Shown: positions 8,946 to 16,934 of the stretch, piece after piece
How positions within the stretch are numbered: position 1 is the stretch's first letter
Layout: each line of letters starts with the position of its first letter
DNA from: Cognataquiflexum aquatile
GTDB taxonomy: Bacteria > Bacteroidota > Bacteroidia > Cytophagales > Cyclobacteriaceae
NCBI RefSeq assembly: GCF_003316845.1
Contig: NZ_QMIK01000002.1
Span: 124,001 to 188,000 of the forward strand
Direction: 5' to 3'
Length of the DNA stretch: 64,000 bases
The notes under the pieces: model-generated
Databases searched by the model: none
Told to the model about the DNA's origin: nothing
The model's input: only the letters and a program-made list of their open reading frames with translations
Translations under genes and position numbers: made by a program

Positions 8946-10562
8946 ATGAAGAAAATGTATCTATCGTTGGTTTTAGGAGCGGGATTCCTTTTTTCCGTTC
9001 ACTCGACCACGCTGGCGCAAGGGGATTATCCCACTCTTGGCCAGATTACCCAAAGGCTGCAAGCCATATCCGGCAGCGGAAGTGCAGCCAAACTCAGTTC
9101 GCTTACCAAAACCGAAGGCGGGAAAGACATCTGGGTATTGAAAATCGGAACCGGTGACATGGACAACAAGCCAGCCATTGCAGTCGTGGGCGGGGCAGAA
9201 GGCTTTCATGTCCTCAGTGTCGAATTGGCTCTGCAGTTTGCCGAAAGATTGGTCAAAAACCATGCATCGGCCCTAGAAAAAAACACTTTCTACATTTTCC
9301 CAAACATGTCTCCTGATGCTTATGAGCAGTACCATGCTTCCCTGAAGTATGAAAGAAGAGGCAATGCAGCCAAAGTCGATCACGACCGTGACGGACAGGT
9401 TTCAGAGGATGTCTATGAGGACCTCAACAAAGATGGACTTATCACAATGATGCGCGTCGAAAGCCCCATGGGCGAGTACATGGCCAATGAAAAGGACAGC
9501 AGGTTGATGGCAAAAGCAGACAGGTCCAAAGGCCAAAAAGGCAACTACCTGATGATGCCTGAGAGTATGGACAAGGATAAAGACGGAAGCTTTGGAGAGG
9601 ATTTGGCAGAAGGCATTGCCTTTAACAAAAACCAGACTTACAAATTCCCGATCTTCCAGCCGTTAGCAGGGGATTTTGCGGTATCGCAGGTCGAAAGCCG
9701 CGCCTTGTTGGATTACCTTTTCAATCAATGGAACATCTTTGCTTTTGTGACTTTCAGTCCTGCAAACAACCTCTCCGCTCCCCTAAAATACAATGCGGGT
9801 GATGCCAAGAAAAGGATAATCGCTTCCATGCTGGAAAAAGATGTAGCCATCAACGGCATGGTTTCAGGAATTTACAATGAAACCATTACCCAAAAAGCAT
9901 TCAACCAAACCAATCAGGGTACTGACGGGGACTTTTTCCAATGGGCTTATTTCCACTTTGGAAGACTCAGCTTCAGCACACCGGGATGGTGGATTCCTGA
10001 GGTCAAAGGAGAAGACGGCAAATCCAACAGCAATGCCGAGGCAAACTTCATGGCCTGGGCCGCAAAAGAAAATCTCAGCAATGTACACGTGCCTTGGGCG
10101 CCGGTGACGCATCAGGATTTCCCAGGTCAGAAAGTAGAAGTGGGTGGCATCAGACCTTTTGTGATGCACAATCCTCCTTTTGCCAAAGTGGATTCTATAG
10201 CCATGGAGCATACCGCATTCATCCTGAAGCTGGCAGCAATGAGTCCCAAGCTGGAGTTTCACAATGTGAAATCAGAAAAACTTGGCAACGGACTGACAAG
10301 AATCACCGCAGACCTTTTCAACAATTCTTCTTTGCCGACACATTCTGAAATGGGTGAAAAATCCCGTTGGTTGAGGAATATCAGGGTAGACATCAGCAAA
10401 GATGCCGCTGACTTAGTTTCCGGTGAAAAAATCAAGCTGATCAATAAGCTTGATGCTTATGGCAAAATTACGCTGTCATGGGTCGTCAAAGGAACCGGCT
10501 CAGTGGATATCAAAGCCGGTGCAGCACATACCGGTATCGCCACACTCAATGTGAAACTCTAA
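8946..10562 (+). CDS. M14-family protein lacking zinc ligands (probable pseudoenzyme)
   Basis: A 538-residue exported protein (signal peptide ending TTLAQ, residue 25) related to zinc carboxypeptidases and to its downstream neighbour. Residues 75-100 align without gaps to the zinc site of the neighbour, but the HxxE is replaced by Glu85-Gly-Phe-His88. The third ligand His is Ser271 and the region of the catalytic Glu reads FSTPGWW. All zinc and catalytic residues therefore seem lost. Calcium-loop-like insertions are kept (DHDRDGQVSEDVYEDLNKDG). ATG at 8946 is chosen over 8907 because the signal peptide begins there. It may act as a binding or regulatory partner of the active enzyme; that is inference. 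Confidence 0.85.
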   Translation: MKKMYLSLVLGAGFLFSVHSTTLAQGDYPTLGQITQRLQAISGSGSAAKLSSLTKTEGGKDIWVLKIGTGDMDNKPAIAVVGGAEGFHVLSVELALQFAERLVKNHASALEKNTFYIFPNMSPDAYEQYHASLKYERRGNAAKVDHDRDGQVSEDVYEDLNKDGLITMMRVESPMGEYMANEKDSRLMAKADRSKGQKGNYLMMPESMDKDKDGSFGEDLAEGIAFNKNQTYKFPIFQPLAGDFAVSQVESRALLDYLFNQWNIFAFVTFSPANNLSAPLKYNAGDAKKRIIASMLEKDVAINGMVSGIYNETITQKAFNQTNQGTDGDFFQWAYFHFGRLSFSTPGWWIPEVKGEDGKSNSNAEANFMAWAAKENLSNVHVPWAPVTHQDFPGQKVEVGGIRPFVMHNPPFAKVDSIAMEHTAFILKLAAMSPKLEFHNVKSEKLGNGLTRITADLFNNSSLPTHSEMGEKSRWLRNIRVDISKDAADLVSGEKIKLINKLDAYGKITLSWVVKGTGSVDIKAGAAHTGIATLNVKL

Positions 10563-10574
10563 AGCGACAAAAAA

Positions 10575-12314
10575 ATGAAATTCAAAAACTGGATATATAC
10601 AACTGCCTTAGGACTGGCAATCGGTTTTGCAGGCATTCAGGAGACCAACGCACAGGAAAAATATTTCCGCGCCATCGGTACTCCGCACAATCCCAAAGTT
10701 CCCGTTTCCTGGAACAGGTATCATACTAACCTTGCTTTGGAGGAAATCATGAAGGACATGGCCAAAAAGCATCCCGATCTGGTGAAGCTCGAAAGCATCG
10801 GCAAGTCTTTCCAAGGAAATGACATTTGGGTGCTGATCGTCACCGACTTCAAAGCCGGCAAAGCTGAGGACAAGCCGGGCATGTGGATCGATGGCAACAT
10901 CCACTCCAACGAGATACAGGGAACTGAATTTACCCTTTACACCGCTTGGTACCTTTCTGAAATGTACGGCGAACTGGAATTCATCACCCAATTGCTCAAA
11001 GACAAAACATTCTACATCGCGCCTACCATCAATCCGGATGCGCACGATAACTTTATCAAGGAACCAAACACGCTGAATTCTCCGCGATCAGGCATGATGA
11101 ATATGGATGATGACGGCGACGGGGTGATCGGTGAGGATCCTTTTGACGACATCAACAAAGACGGTCATATCACGATGATGATCAGAAAATCACCTACCGG
11201 ACGATTTGTAAAAGATCAAATGGATCCGAGAAAACTCATCATGGTCGCTCCTGATCAAAAAGGAGAATATGAAATGTTGGGTTTTGAAGGCATAGACAAT
11301 GATGGTGACGGTGAAATCAACGACGATGCCATCGGGTATTATGACCCTAACCGTGATTGGGGATGGAACTGGCAGCCTGATTATGTACAGCGAGGTGCAT
11401 GGAAATACCCGTTCAGCGTGCCTGAAAACAAAGCCGTGATGGAATATGTGATGAAGCATCCCAACATTGCAGCAGCGCAAAGCTACCACAACTATGGTGG
11501 CATGATCCTCAGAGGTCCGGGTGCGGAAGAAGACTTGGGAACATACAACCAAACTGACATTCGCATCTATGATGCTATTGCCAAAAAAGGAGAGGAATTC
11601 ATGCCGGGTTACAAATACCTGGTGGTGTACAAAGACCTTTACTCCGTATTTGGCGGTCAGTTGGACTGGTTCTATGGCGGAAGGGGAATTTTCACCTATT
11701 CCAATGAATTGATGACATCTTATCTCTATGTGCACAAAAATGCAGGAAGAGGCAATCAAGATGAGCAAATGATGGTAGACACTTACCTGACATTCGGGGA
11801 TGCATTTGTCAACTGGGCAGAATATGACCACCCTCAATATGGCAAAATCGAAGTCGGTGGATTCAAGAAAAACTTTGGCCGTCTGCACCCGGGATTCCTG
11901 TTGGAGCAGGATGCCCATAGAAATGCCGCCTTCACCATCCTCCACGGCTACCACACTCCAAAACTCAGCGTGATGGATGTCAAAGAAGAAGACCTTGGAG
12001 GAGGATTAAAAGCAGTTACAGCGACGATTTACAACGAAAGGTTGATCCCAACCCACTCCAGCCAAGATCTGAAATACAAAATCGAAAGGCCTGATTATGT
12101 GAGCATCACCGGCGCCAAAGTAGTGGCGGGATTTGTGGTGGACAATGAGGACTTCAACAGACTTTCCGAGCAAAAGACAAATCCTGAAAAAATCTCTGTC
12201 GACAATATTCCGGGAATGGGTGCGGTAAAAGTGAGATGGATCGTCTCCGGCAACAGCAGCTACAGCATCAACGTGGACTCTGCAAAAGGCGGAAAAGCAA
12301 GCTGGAAGAAGTGA
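10575..12314 (+). CDS. M14-family zinc carboxypeptidase, exported
   Basis: A 579-residue protein starting 12 bases after the stop of its paralogue, so the two form an operon. It has a signal peptide ending TNAQ (residue 27). Zinc ligands are visible: His110 and Glu113 in DGNIHSNE, and His305 in AQSYHNYGG; FTYSNELM holds the likely catalytic Glu. Two Asp-rich, EF-hand-like loops (MDDDGDGVIGED, DNDGDGEINDD) interrupt the catalytic domain, suggesting calcium-dependent stability. A C-terminal domain of about 150 residues is Ig-like. The protein probably trims residues from the C-terminus of peptides in the periplasm or outside the cell. Confidence 0.92.
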   Translation: MKFKNWIYTTALGLAIGFAGIQETNAQEKYFRAIGTPHNPKVPVSWNRYHTNLALEEIMKDMAKKHPDLVKLESIGKSFQGNDIWVLIVTDFKAGKAEDKPGMWIDGNIHSNEIQGTEFTLYTAWYLSEMYGELEFITQLLKDKTFYIAPTINPDAHDNFIKEPNTLNSPRSGMMNMDDDGDGVIGEDPFDDINKDGHITMMIRKSPTGRFVKDQMDPRKLIMVAPDQKGEYEMLGFEGIDNDGDGEINDDAIGYYDPNRDWGWNWQPDYVQRGAWKYPFSVPENKAVMEYVMKHPNIAAAQSYHNYGGMILRGPGAEEDLGTYNQTDIRIYDAIAKKGEEFMPGYKYLVVYKDLYSVFGGQLDWFYGGRGIFTYSNELMTSYLYVHKNAGRGNQDEQMMVDTYLTFGDAFVNWAEYDHPQYGKIEVGGFKKNFGRLHPGFLLEQDAHRNAAFTILHGYHTPKLSVMDVKEEDLGGGLKAVTATIYNERLIPTHSSQDLKYKIERPDYVSITGAKVVAGFVVDNEDFNRLSEQKTNPEKISVDNIPGMGAVKVRWIVSGNSSYSINVDSAKGGKASWKK

Positions 12315-12320
12315 TAATTG

Positions 12321-12352
12321 TCCACAGTCCATAGTCGACAGTCCACTGTGGA
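12321..12352. repeat. low-complexity inverted repeat (ACTGTCGAC-type)
   Basis: The spacer holds a TCCACAGTCCATAGTCGACA-type repeat whose ends (TCCACAG / CTGTGGA) are complementary. Related GTCCATAGTC/GTCGACAG words recur at 19471-19500 and 22706-22735, always between genes. Confidence 0.55.
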
Positions 12353-12368
12353 TAGTCATAAAATTGAA

Positions 12369-12403
12369 ATAGCTACCTGAGAGATCGGGTAGCTATTTTT
12401 TTT
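12369..12403 (+). terminator. intrinsic terminator of the M14 operon
   Basis: A 9-bp stem ATAGCTACC (12369-12377) / GGTAGCTAT (12388-12396) followed by a run of eight to nine T. It lies 55 bases after the M14 stop codon. Confidence 0.85.
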
Positions 12404-12458
12404 ATAAAATCTCTTGGGAATATTGATTTAGATAGAAATTGAATAGGTGGGAAACTTT

Positions 12459-12492
12459 TATAACTCAAAAACCAGCCTTTTATGAGTTATAA
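12459..12492. repeat. inverted repeat in a 160-base spacer
   Basis: TATAACTCA and TGAGTTATA flank about 14 bases, and a third TATAACTCA follows at 12502-12510. The spacer between the M14 terminator and the DUF4256 gene contains no other feature I can support. It could be an operator for the minus-strand gene, but that gene ends here rather than starts. Confidence 0.35.
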
Positions 12493-12566
12493 ATCTGATT
12501 TTTATAACTCATGGGAAATCATTGATCCAAAACAAGTACCTGAAAATACATTTTGGAAGATTGAAA

Positions 12567-13148
12567 TCAGATCCGAAGCATCCCGCGGAATGCCCGTACA
12601 CCATAATAAGATTGGGCTCCATTATGATAGGTAAAGACATGGTTGTAGCGACGGTCGCAAAAAAGAGCTCCCCCAAGTTTCCGGATGGCATCGGGTGTTT
12701 GGATCCAACTTGAGGTTTTGGTATCGAATTCTCCCAATTGTTGCAATTCCCGGTATTCGGATTCAGTCAGGATGTCAATACCCATTTCAGCAGCCATGTC
12801 GACGGCATTGTTTGCAGGGGGGAAATCTTTCCTTGACTCAAGGCCTTCCCGGTCAAAGCAAATACTTCTGCGGCCTTTTGGGCTTTCTGCCGAACAGTCA
12901 TAAAAAATAAATTCTCCGGTGTTGTCATCGAAGCCGACCACATCAGGTTCTCCGCCTGTGATTTCCATTTGGTACAGTGACCAAAGCTTTTCTAGGCTTC
13001 CTTTGCCATTGAGATGGAATTCCAATTTGGCCTGGACCGAAGCCCATTCCAAGCCTTGGTGACGGTTTTTGTTTTTCTCAAACCTGGATTTCAACGTTCT
13101 GAAAAGTACTTCGCACTGATCGCTTGACAATTCCATTTTAGTATCCAT
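12567..13148 (-). CDS. DUF4256 domain-containing protein
   Basis: A 193-residue cytoplasmic protein covering a whole DUF4256 domain. Typical segments are WASVQAKLEFHLNG near residue 35, MEITGGEPDVVGFD near 66, FYDCSAESPKGRRSICFDREGLE near 88, and a C-terminal GGALFCDRRYNHVFTYHNGAQSYY. The many conserved charged, Cys and His residues would suit an enzyme, but no activity is known to me. It lies 11 bases downstream of the toxin gene, so it might be read through from the toxin-antitoxin promoter. Confidence 0.85.
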   Translation of the reverse strand: MDTKMELSSDQCEVLFRTLKSRFEKNKNRHQGLEWASVQAKLEFHLNGKGSLEKLWSLYQMEITGGEPDVVGFDDNTGEFIFYDCSAESPKGRRSICFDREGLESRKDFPPANNAVDMAAEMGIDILTESEYRELQQLGEFDTKTSSWIQTPDAIRKLGGALFCDRRYNHVFTYHNGAQSYYGVRAFRGMLRI

Positions 13149-13159
13149 GGCTCTTCCTA

Positions 13160-13474
13160 CTAAACTATTGGAGTAAAAATATCAATCCTTTTTCCCAGAT
13201 CTCTAGCTAAATGGTGAATTGTCAGGATATCTATCCTTGATTCATCAACAATTCTATAAATTATTAAATAATTTCCTTCAACAAGCTGTCTAATTTCTTT
13301 CTTGCCGAAGAATTCTAAAATCTGACCAGAATATGAGTTTGTCTTAAGGATTTGCGTTCTATTCTTAATTCTTTGGATTTGAAGCGAGGCATACTTTTTT
13401 GAGTCTTTGCTTATATATTCCGCAATTTCCTTCAAATCAATAACCGCTTGTGCGGTCCAATTTATTCGAACCAT
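13160..13474 (-). CDS. RelE/ParE-family toxin
   Basis: A 104-residue basic protein with the RelE/ParE fold signature: INWTAQAVIDLKEIAEYISKDS at the start, and a core IRQLVEGNYLIIYRIVDESRIDILTIHHLARDL. It follows and overlaps the antitoxin gene by 13 bases, the usual antitoxin-first order. The family either cleaves mRNA on ribosomes or inhibits gyrase; the sequence does not decide which, although the ERxNYLIxYR-like core is closer to ParE/RelE-like toxins of the plasmid-stabilisation group. Confidence 0.88.
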   Translation of the reverse strand: MVRINWTAQAVIDLKEIAEYISKDSKKYASLQIQRIKNRTQILKTNSYSGQILEFFGKKEIRQLVEGNYLIIYRIVDESRIDILTIHHLARDLGKRIDIFTPIV

Positions 13475-13644
13475 TTGTCGATTTCCTTTTCGAGTTCTTC
13501 TTCAGAAATAAATCTTCCCTCATTGGAGTCCAACAAGCCTTTTTCAACTTTTTGGATCAAAATCAATTGTCCTACCAATTCATCCAAAGAAAACTCTTCA
13601 GGCAGTTTTTCCAATTGCTTTTTAACTATAGTTTTTGTCAACAT
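13462..13644 (-). CDS. antitoxin of a type II toxin-antitoxin pair
   Basis: A 60-residue acidic protein (EKLPEEFSLDELVGQLILIQKVEKGLLD, then ISEEELEKEIDKWFE). It resembles the short, mostly helical antitoxins that accompany ParE-type toxins in Bacteroidota. No clear DNA-binding ribbon-helix-helix is visible, so autoregulation is uncertain. It precedes the toxin and overlaps it by 13 bases, indicating translational coupling. Confidence 0.82.
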   Translation of the reverse strand: MLTKTIVKKQLEKLPEEFSLDELVGQLILIQKVEKGLLDSNEGRFISEEELEKEIDKWFE

Positions 13645-13660
13645 ACCTCTTCGATTTAAT

Positions 13661-13668
13661 CAAATATA
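13661..13668 (-). promoter_or_regulatory. possible -7 box (TATATTTG) of the toxin-antitoxin operon
   Basis: Read on the minus strand this is TATATTTG, fitting TAnnTTTG. It lies 17 bases before the antitoxin ATG, so the leader would be very short. A TTG lies 15 bases further upstream, a little closer than the usual -33 spacing. Confidence 0.35.
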
Positions 13669-13884
13669 AAAAAAATGTGTTTTCAATAACAGAATACCTC
13701 GAATCGAACTCTTCATTTTTCACATTTCACAAAATCAATTTTAAAAAGTCATTAAGACGATCCGCATCTTTCCATATTAATTATCTCCAAAACTTCGATC
13801 CTCCTGCCTTTCACCTCAAACCTTCAACTTCTTACCCAATTCCCAACTTTGAAACTTTTTCAACATTGAAACCTTCAAACCAAA

Positions 13885-14433
13885 TCAATCCTCCTTCCCC
13901 GACCCTTTGAAGTAATCCTCCTTATCGGCAAAGAGTACATTGAAAGTGGTCAGTGAACCGTAGGCGCGCGTAATGTATTGCTGCAGGGCAATTCTGTCCT
14001 GATCGTCGAGCTTCTCGTGGTTATTGATATTTTGCTCAAGGACGCGGAGTCGCTCCCTGACCATGACGATCTTGTGAAAAAATGTCGCAATCGGAACTTC
14101 CTTGTTGCTCAGTTCGGGATTGTAGGGATTGAGAATCATGTTGCCTTTGAGCCACTTTTGGGCCATGCTGACTTTTGGCAAAGTTTCCACAGGCGGGATT
14201 TTTTTGATGGCGTTTTCTACTGCCCTTTCGATATCCGCAAGGCTAAACGCGATCGGTTCTGCTTCTTTCTTTTCGATGAGTTCAAAATGCTGAAAGTCCC
14301 TTGCGATGGTTTTGACCTCCGCGATAAAGTTAAAATAAATCTTGTAATAGGAGGCGTCTGCCTCCACGACCACGCCTTTTCCAAATTTTGGATGTCTGAC
14401 TTGACTCCCGATTCCCAATTCCATTGCTGACAT
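13885..14433 (-). CDS. UvrD-tail/CarD-like domain protein, function unknown
   Basis: A 182-residue protein. ATG at 14433 (MSAMELGIG) is chosen; an in-frame start at 14574 would overlap the divergent gene and adds an unlikely basic leader. Residues 5-50 (GIGSQVRHPKFGKGVVVEADASYYKIYF) resemble the small SH3/Tudor-like module at the C-terminus of UvrD/PcrA helicases and in CarD-type proteins, which binds RNA polymerase or partner proteins. The rest is helical and contains MAQKWLKGNMILNPYNPELSN and a leucine-rich RERLRVLEQNI. No helicase part is present. Possible RNA polymerase or DNA repair link is inference only. Confidence 0.75.
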   Translation of the reverse strand: MSAMELGIGSQVRHPKFGKGVVVEADASYYKIYFNFIAEVKTIARDFQHFELIEKKEAEPIAFSLADIERAVENAIKKIPPVETLPKVSMAQKWLKGNMILNPYNPELSNKEVPIATFFHKIVMVRERLRVLEQNINNHEKLDDQDRIALQQYITRAYGSLTTFNVLFADKEDYFKGSGKED

Positions 14434-14515
14434 AAAATAATTGGTTTTGCTACCTAATGTTTCGGTCAATATAAAAGCTATTTTTATATTTTCACAAAAA
14501 CTTTCCACCAAGCCT

Positions 14516-15253
14516 ATGAATTCTTTGGACCGCCTCCGATTGCTTTTTGAAGAACAGATCAATGTCATGCCCATTGCAGAAAACCTGCTGGTTTTTGACC
14601 AAAACAGTTACAGGGAAGAAATGGAAAAACGGAATTTCCAATCGGCCGTGGTGGATGTCGGTGGGATATTGATGAAATTCGATATCGGTGATGCATCTCC
14701 GGTTCCAATCCCTGAGGAAGACATCATGCCATCTGAAACTCCGCTGTTGATTGCCTTCAGAATGCTGATCGACAAAAGGCGGTATTTCATTGAAGAAGAT
14801 GGAAGGATCGCGCACATCGTCACCCGGACTGACCTCGACAAGATTCCGCTCAGGATCGGGTTTTTTGGAATGATCAGCCTGTTGGAAACCCACCTGAAAG
14901 AACTGATCCGCAAATACCTGCCGCATTGGGAGCAAAGCATTTCCGAAAACCGGCTCAATAGCGCCCGATCACTCTATGATTGGAAAAAAGGACGGAAAGA
15001 AGAAATTGATTTGGTGCAATGTCTGCAGTTTGGTGACTTGGGTTCTATCTTTTCCAAAAATCAGCGCTTCAAAAAATTTGATCCGGAGTATAGCAGAGAC
15101 CGCTTTGTCAAGATGATGAATGACATCGGTCAGTTGCGCGATGCACTTGCCCACTCACAGGGAAATCTTGGTTTTTCATGGGAGGAATTAGACACTATCA
15201 TCCGGTTTATCAGGATTATTATCGATGCAGAAGATCAGGTTTTTGAGGCGTAG
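14516..15253 (+). CDS. CBS-like protein with a C-terminal HEPN-like domain
   Basis: A 245-residue cytoplasmic protein; ATG at 14516 (MNSLDRLRLL) is preferred to an earlier ATG at 14441. Residues about 15-110 look like a CBS-type ligand-binding region (SPVPIPEEDIMPSETPLLIAFRML, then IVTRTDLDKIPLR). Residues 115-240 are all helical and include LETHLKELIRKYL and a RDALAHS motif with Arg208 and His213, the RxxxxH arrangement of HEPN ribonucleases. The gene is divergent from the UvrD-tail protein. A ligand-controlled RNase is an attractive reading, but HEPN domains without nuclease activity exist, and I cannot confirm the fold. Confidence 0.65.
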   Translation: MNSLDRLRLLFEEQINVMPIAENLLVFDQNSYREEMEKRNFQSAVVDVGGILMKFDIGDASPVPIPEEDIMPSETPLLIAFRMLIDKRRYFIEEDGRIAHIVTRTDLDKIPLRIGFFGMISLLETHLKELIRKYLPHWEQSISENRLNSARSLYDWKKGRKEEIDLVQCLQFGDLGSIFSKNQRFKKFDPEYSRDRFVKMMNDIGQLRDALAHSQGNLGFSWEELDTIIRFIRIIIDAEDQVFEA

Positions 15254-15299
15254 ATTAAGTGGTTATCCGATTCTTATCTCTTTTTTCGAAAGATATAGT

Positions 15300-15916
15300 G
15301 GGGCGTAGCCCCCAAATCTTCGTAGCAAATTGAAATGGCATAAGGACGAAAGGGGCGTAGCCTGATATCTATCATTCATACCATTCAAACAAATATTTAT
15401 GGTCAAAATCTATTTCAAATTTCTTTAGAAGCAACAGGTACTCTTCTCGGAAAGATTGCTTTTTATGGCGTTCGGGTTGGTTCAAAACATATTTCACAAC
15501 GTTATCGATATGCGATTTGGAATACGTAAAAGCCCCAAAACCATCTTGCCATGAAAATTTGGATGGTACATATTTCTTTTCATTTAGCCATTTGGATGAA
15601 CCCGATTTGACTTCCTCCATCAACTTAGAGGGTGAAACTGTCGGATGCATCCCGACAAAAATATGTGTATGGTCAGGATTGGCATAAATAGCATAAGCTT
15701 TGCATTTGTGATTGGTAACAATCCCACACATCACTTTTTCTAATTCATCTCTGAAATGTTCTTTGATGAAGTTATGGCGACCCTGAACTGAAAAAACGAA
15801 TTGAATATATAATTGGGTGTATGTATTTGCCATAGGTTTTTCAGATTTCAGGGCTACGCCCCTGTTGGGTAAGCTGTTGGTGTTGGTTATTACGAAGATT
15901 AGAGGGCTACGCCCCC
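15300..15916. mobile_element. REP-bounded IS200/RAYT-like element (full copy)
   Basis: The transposase at 15372-15833 is enclosed by two pairs of near-palindromic hairpins. The left pair is GGGGCGTAGCCCC at 15300 followed by AAATCTTCGTA, and a second GGGGCGTAGCC at 15352. The right pair is GGGCTACGCCCC at 15851 and, after TTACGAAGATT, GGGCTACGCCCCC at 15904-15916. The right side is the inverted form of the left side. Each hairpin has a 5-bp GGGGC/GCCCC stem with a GTA loop. This fits single-strand transposition by a Y1 enzyme acting on subterminal hairpins. Confidence 0.8.
15372..15833 (-). CDS. tnpA: IS200/IS605-type Y1 transposase (RAYT-like)
   Basis: A 153-residue HUH-type transposase, complete. 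It begins MANTYTQLYIQFVFSVQGR, has the His-hydrophobic-His metal site in PDHTHIFVG near residue 55, and the catalytic Tyr candidate in SHIDNVVKYVLNQPERH near residue 125. Members of this superfamily nick and join single-stranded DNA at hairpins. The 3' end of the gene reaches the inner edge of the left hairpin pair (ATCTATCATTCAT at 15367-15379). No TnpB partner is present. The REP-like hairpins around it favour the REP-associated class over classical IS200. Confidence 0.9.
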   Translation of the reverse strand: MANTYTQLYIQFVFSVQGRHNFIKEHFRDELEKVMCGIVTNHKCKAYAIYANPDHTHIFVGMHPTVSPSKLMEEVKSGSSKWLNEKKYVPSKFSWQDGFGAFTYSKSHIDNVVKYVLNQPERHKKQSFREEYLLLLKKFEIDFDHKYLFEWYE

Positions 15917-16005
15917 TTTGTCAATCTTAAATGATCTGATTTAAAATTCATTGGGATATTAATCAAATGGGAAGATCGAAGCGCAGTTATCCCGATTCTT
16001 TTAAA

Positions 16006-16179
16006 GGGGCGTAGCCCCCAAATCTTCGTAGCTAATTGATATGATATGTGAACGAAAGGGGCGTAGCCCTGAGATCTATCATTCATTCGTATTTGCTTTA
16101 GGCTTTAAGATTTCAGGGCTACGCCCCTCTTGGGTCCTTTATTGATATTGTTTATTACGAAGATTAGAGGGCTACGCCC
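16006..16179. mobile_element. non-autonomous copy of the REP-bounded element (transposase deleted)
   Basis: This copy has the same left hairpin pair (16006, 16058) and right pair (16116, 16169) as the full element. ATCTATCATTCAT (16074-16086) is joined two bases later to GTATTTGC (16089-16096); in the full element these words are 15367-15379 and 15823-15830. The copy therefore lacks about 443 bases, almost exactly the transposase body. It is a miniature element that the neighbouring enzyme could move. Confidence 0.78.
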
Positions 16180-16270
16180 TCTTTGTCAATCAGAATTGTT
16201 TTTGATTTGAAATCCATAGGGATATCCATCAAATGGGAAAATTGAAGAGCAATATCTCAGTTGTTTTCAA

Positions 16271-16294
16271 GGGCGTAGCCCCCAAATCTTCGTA
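16271..16294. repeat. solitary left-end hairpin of the REP-like element
   Basis: GGGCGTAGCCCCCAAATC followed by TTCGTA, a third copy of the left end, without its partner hairpins. The 90 bases before it resemble the 90 bases before the copy at 16006, so the array has a period of about 265 bases. Bases 16295-16428 hold nothing else I can support. Confidence 0.75.
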
Positions 16295-16428
16295 AACATC
16301 CCTTTCTCCCTTTAGTCTTAATCTCACGCCACCCGCAGCTGGCATAAGAAAAATATTGGCAGCTGATTTTTATTCGCGAATCTTCAAATGATTCACTCTC
16401 AAATAATGAAAGAGTCGCTCAAACTCAG

Positions 16429-16776
16429 TCAAGTCGTCTTTGTCTGATAAGTTAATTTATCACTGTCTCTAGTCTTTAAAATCAATTTTCTGTTCACTTG
16501 TCCGTGGAAATAGAAGTTGTTTTCAGTCCAACTCTGTAGCTGTCCTAAGTTCAATTTTCTCTCGGGTCTTAACATTTGTCGAATAATTAAATTGTCTCCC
16601 GTTAGTTTAAAGTCTTTATGTTTCCTAATGATTTCAAAAATCATCACTATTCCAAAGAGTCCTGTTAACGCGTAGATGAGTCCGAGTTCTTGATTTGCCC
16701 CATGGTAAAATTTAATTGATAGGAATATGTTTATCCCTGCAAAAAGAATCCAAAATGGAAGTAATTTCTTGTTCAT
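16429..16776 (-). CDS. small membrane protein of unknown function
   Basis: A 115-residue protein starting at ATG 16776 (MNKKLLPFWILF); the earlier ATG at 16806 adds ten unlikely residues. Two hydrophobic segments (residues about 5-22 and 30-50) are followed by a soluble beta-rich part with a PH-like pattern (DFKLTGDNLIIRQML, LGQLQSWTENNFYFH, KLILKTRDSDKL). It looks like the small bacterial-PH membrane proteins. It is next to the REP-like array. Confidence 0.6.
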   Translation of the reverse strand: MNKKLLPFWILFAGINIFLSIKFYHGANQELGLIYALTGLFGIVMIFEIIRKHKDFKLTGDNLIIRQMLRPERKLNLGQLQSWTENNFYFHGQVNRKLILKTRDSDKLTYQTKTT

Positions 16777-16934
16777 CCTTTTTCCCAAAAAACTTTCTAC
16801 CAACAATTGTATATCAACAAGACTTATTAATATCTACCCAAATCGGGCTGGTCTCAACAATATTGTTGTTATTTTTTTAATACCTAAACTTAAACTCTTT
16901 TAGTTAATGATCCAATCCACACATAGGCTTGAGC

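Noticed and set aside
15300-16294. possible CRISPR array formed by the GGGGCGTAGCCCC units
   Set aside because: Units alternate in orientation, spacers differ widely and contain a transposase gene. This is a REP/transposon array.
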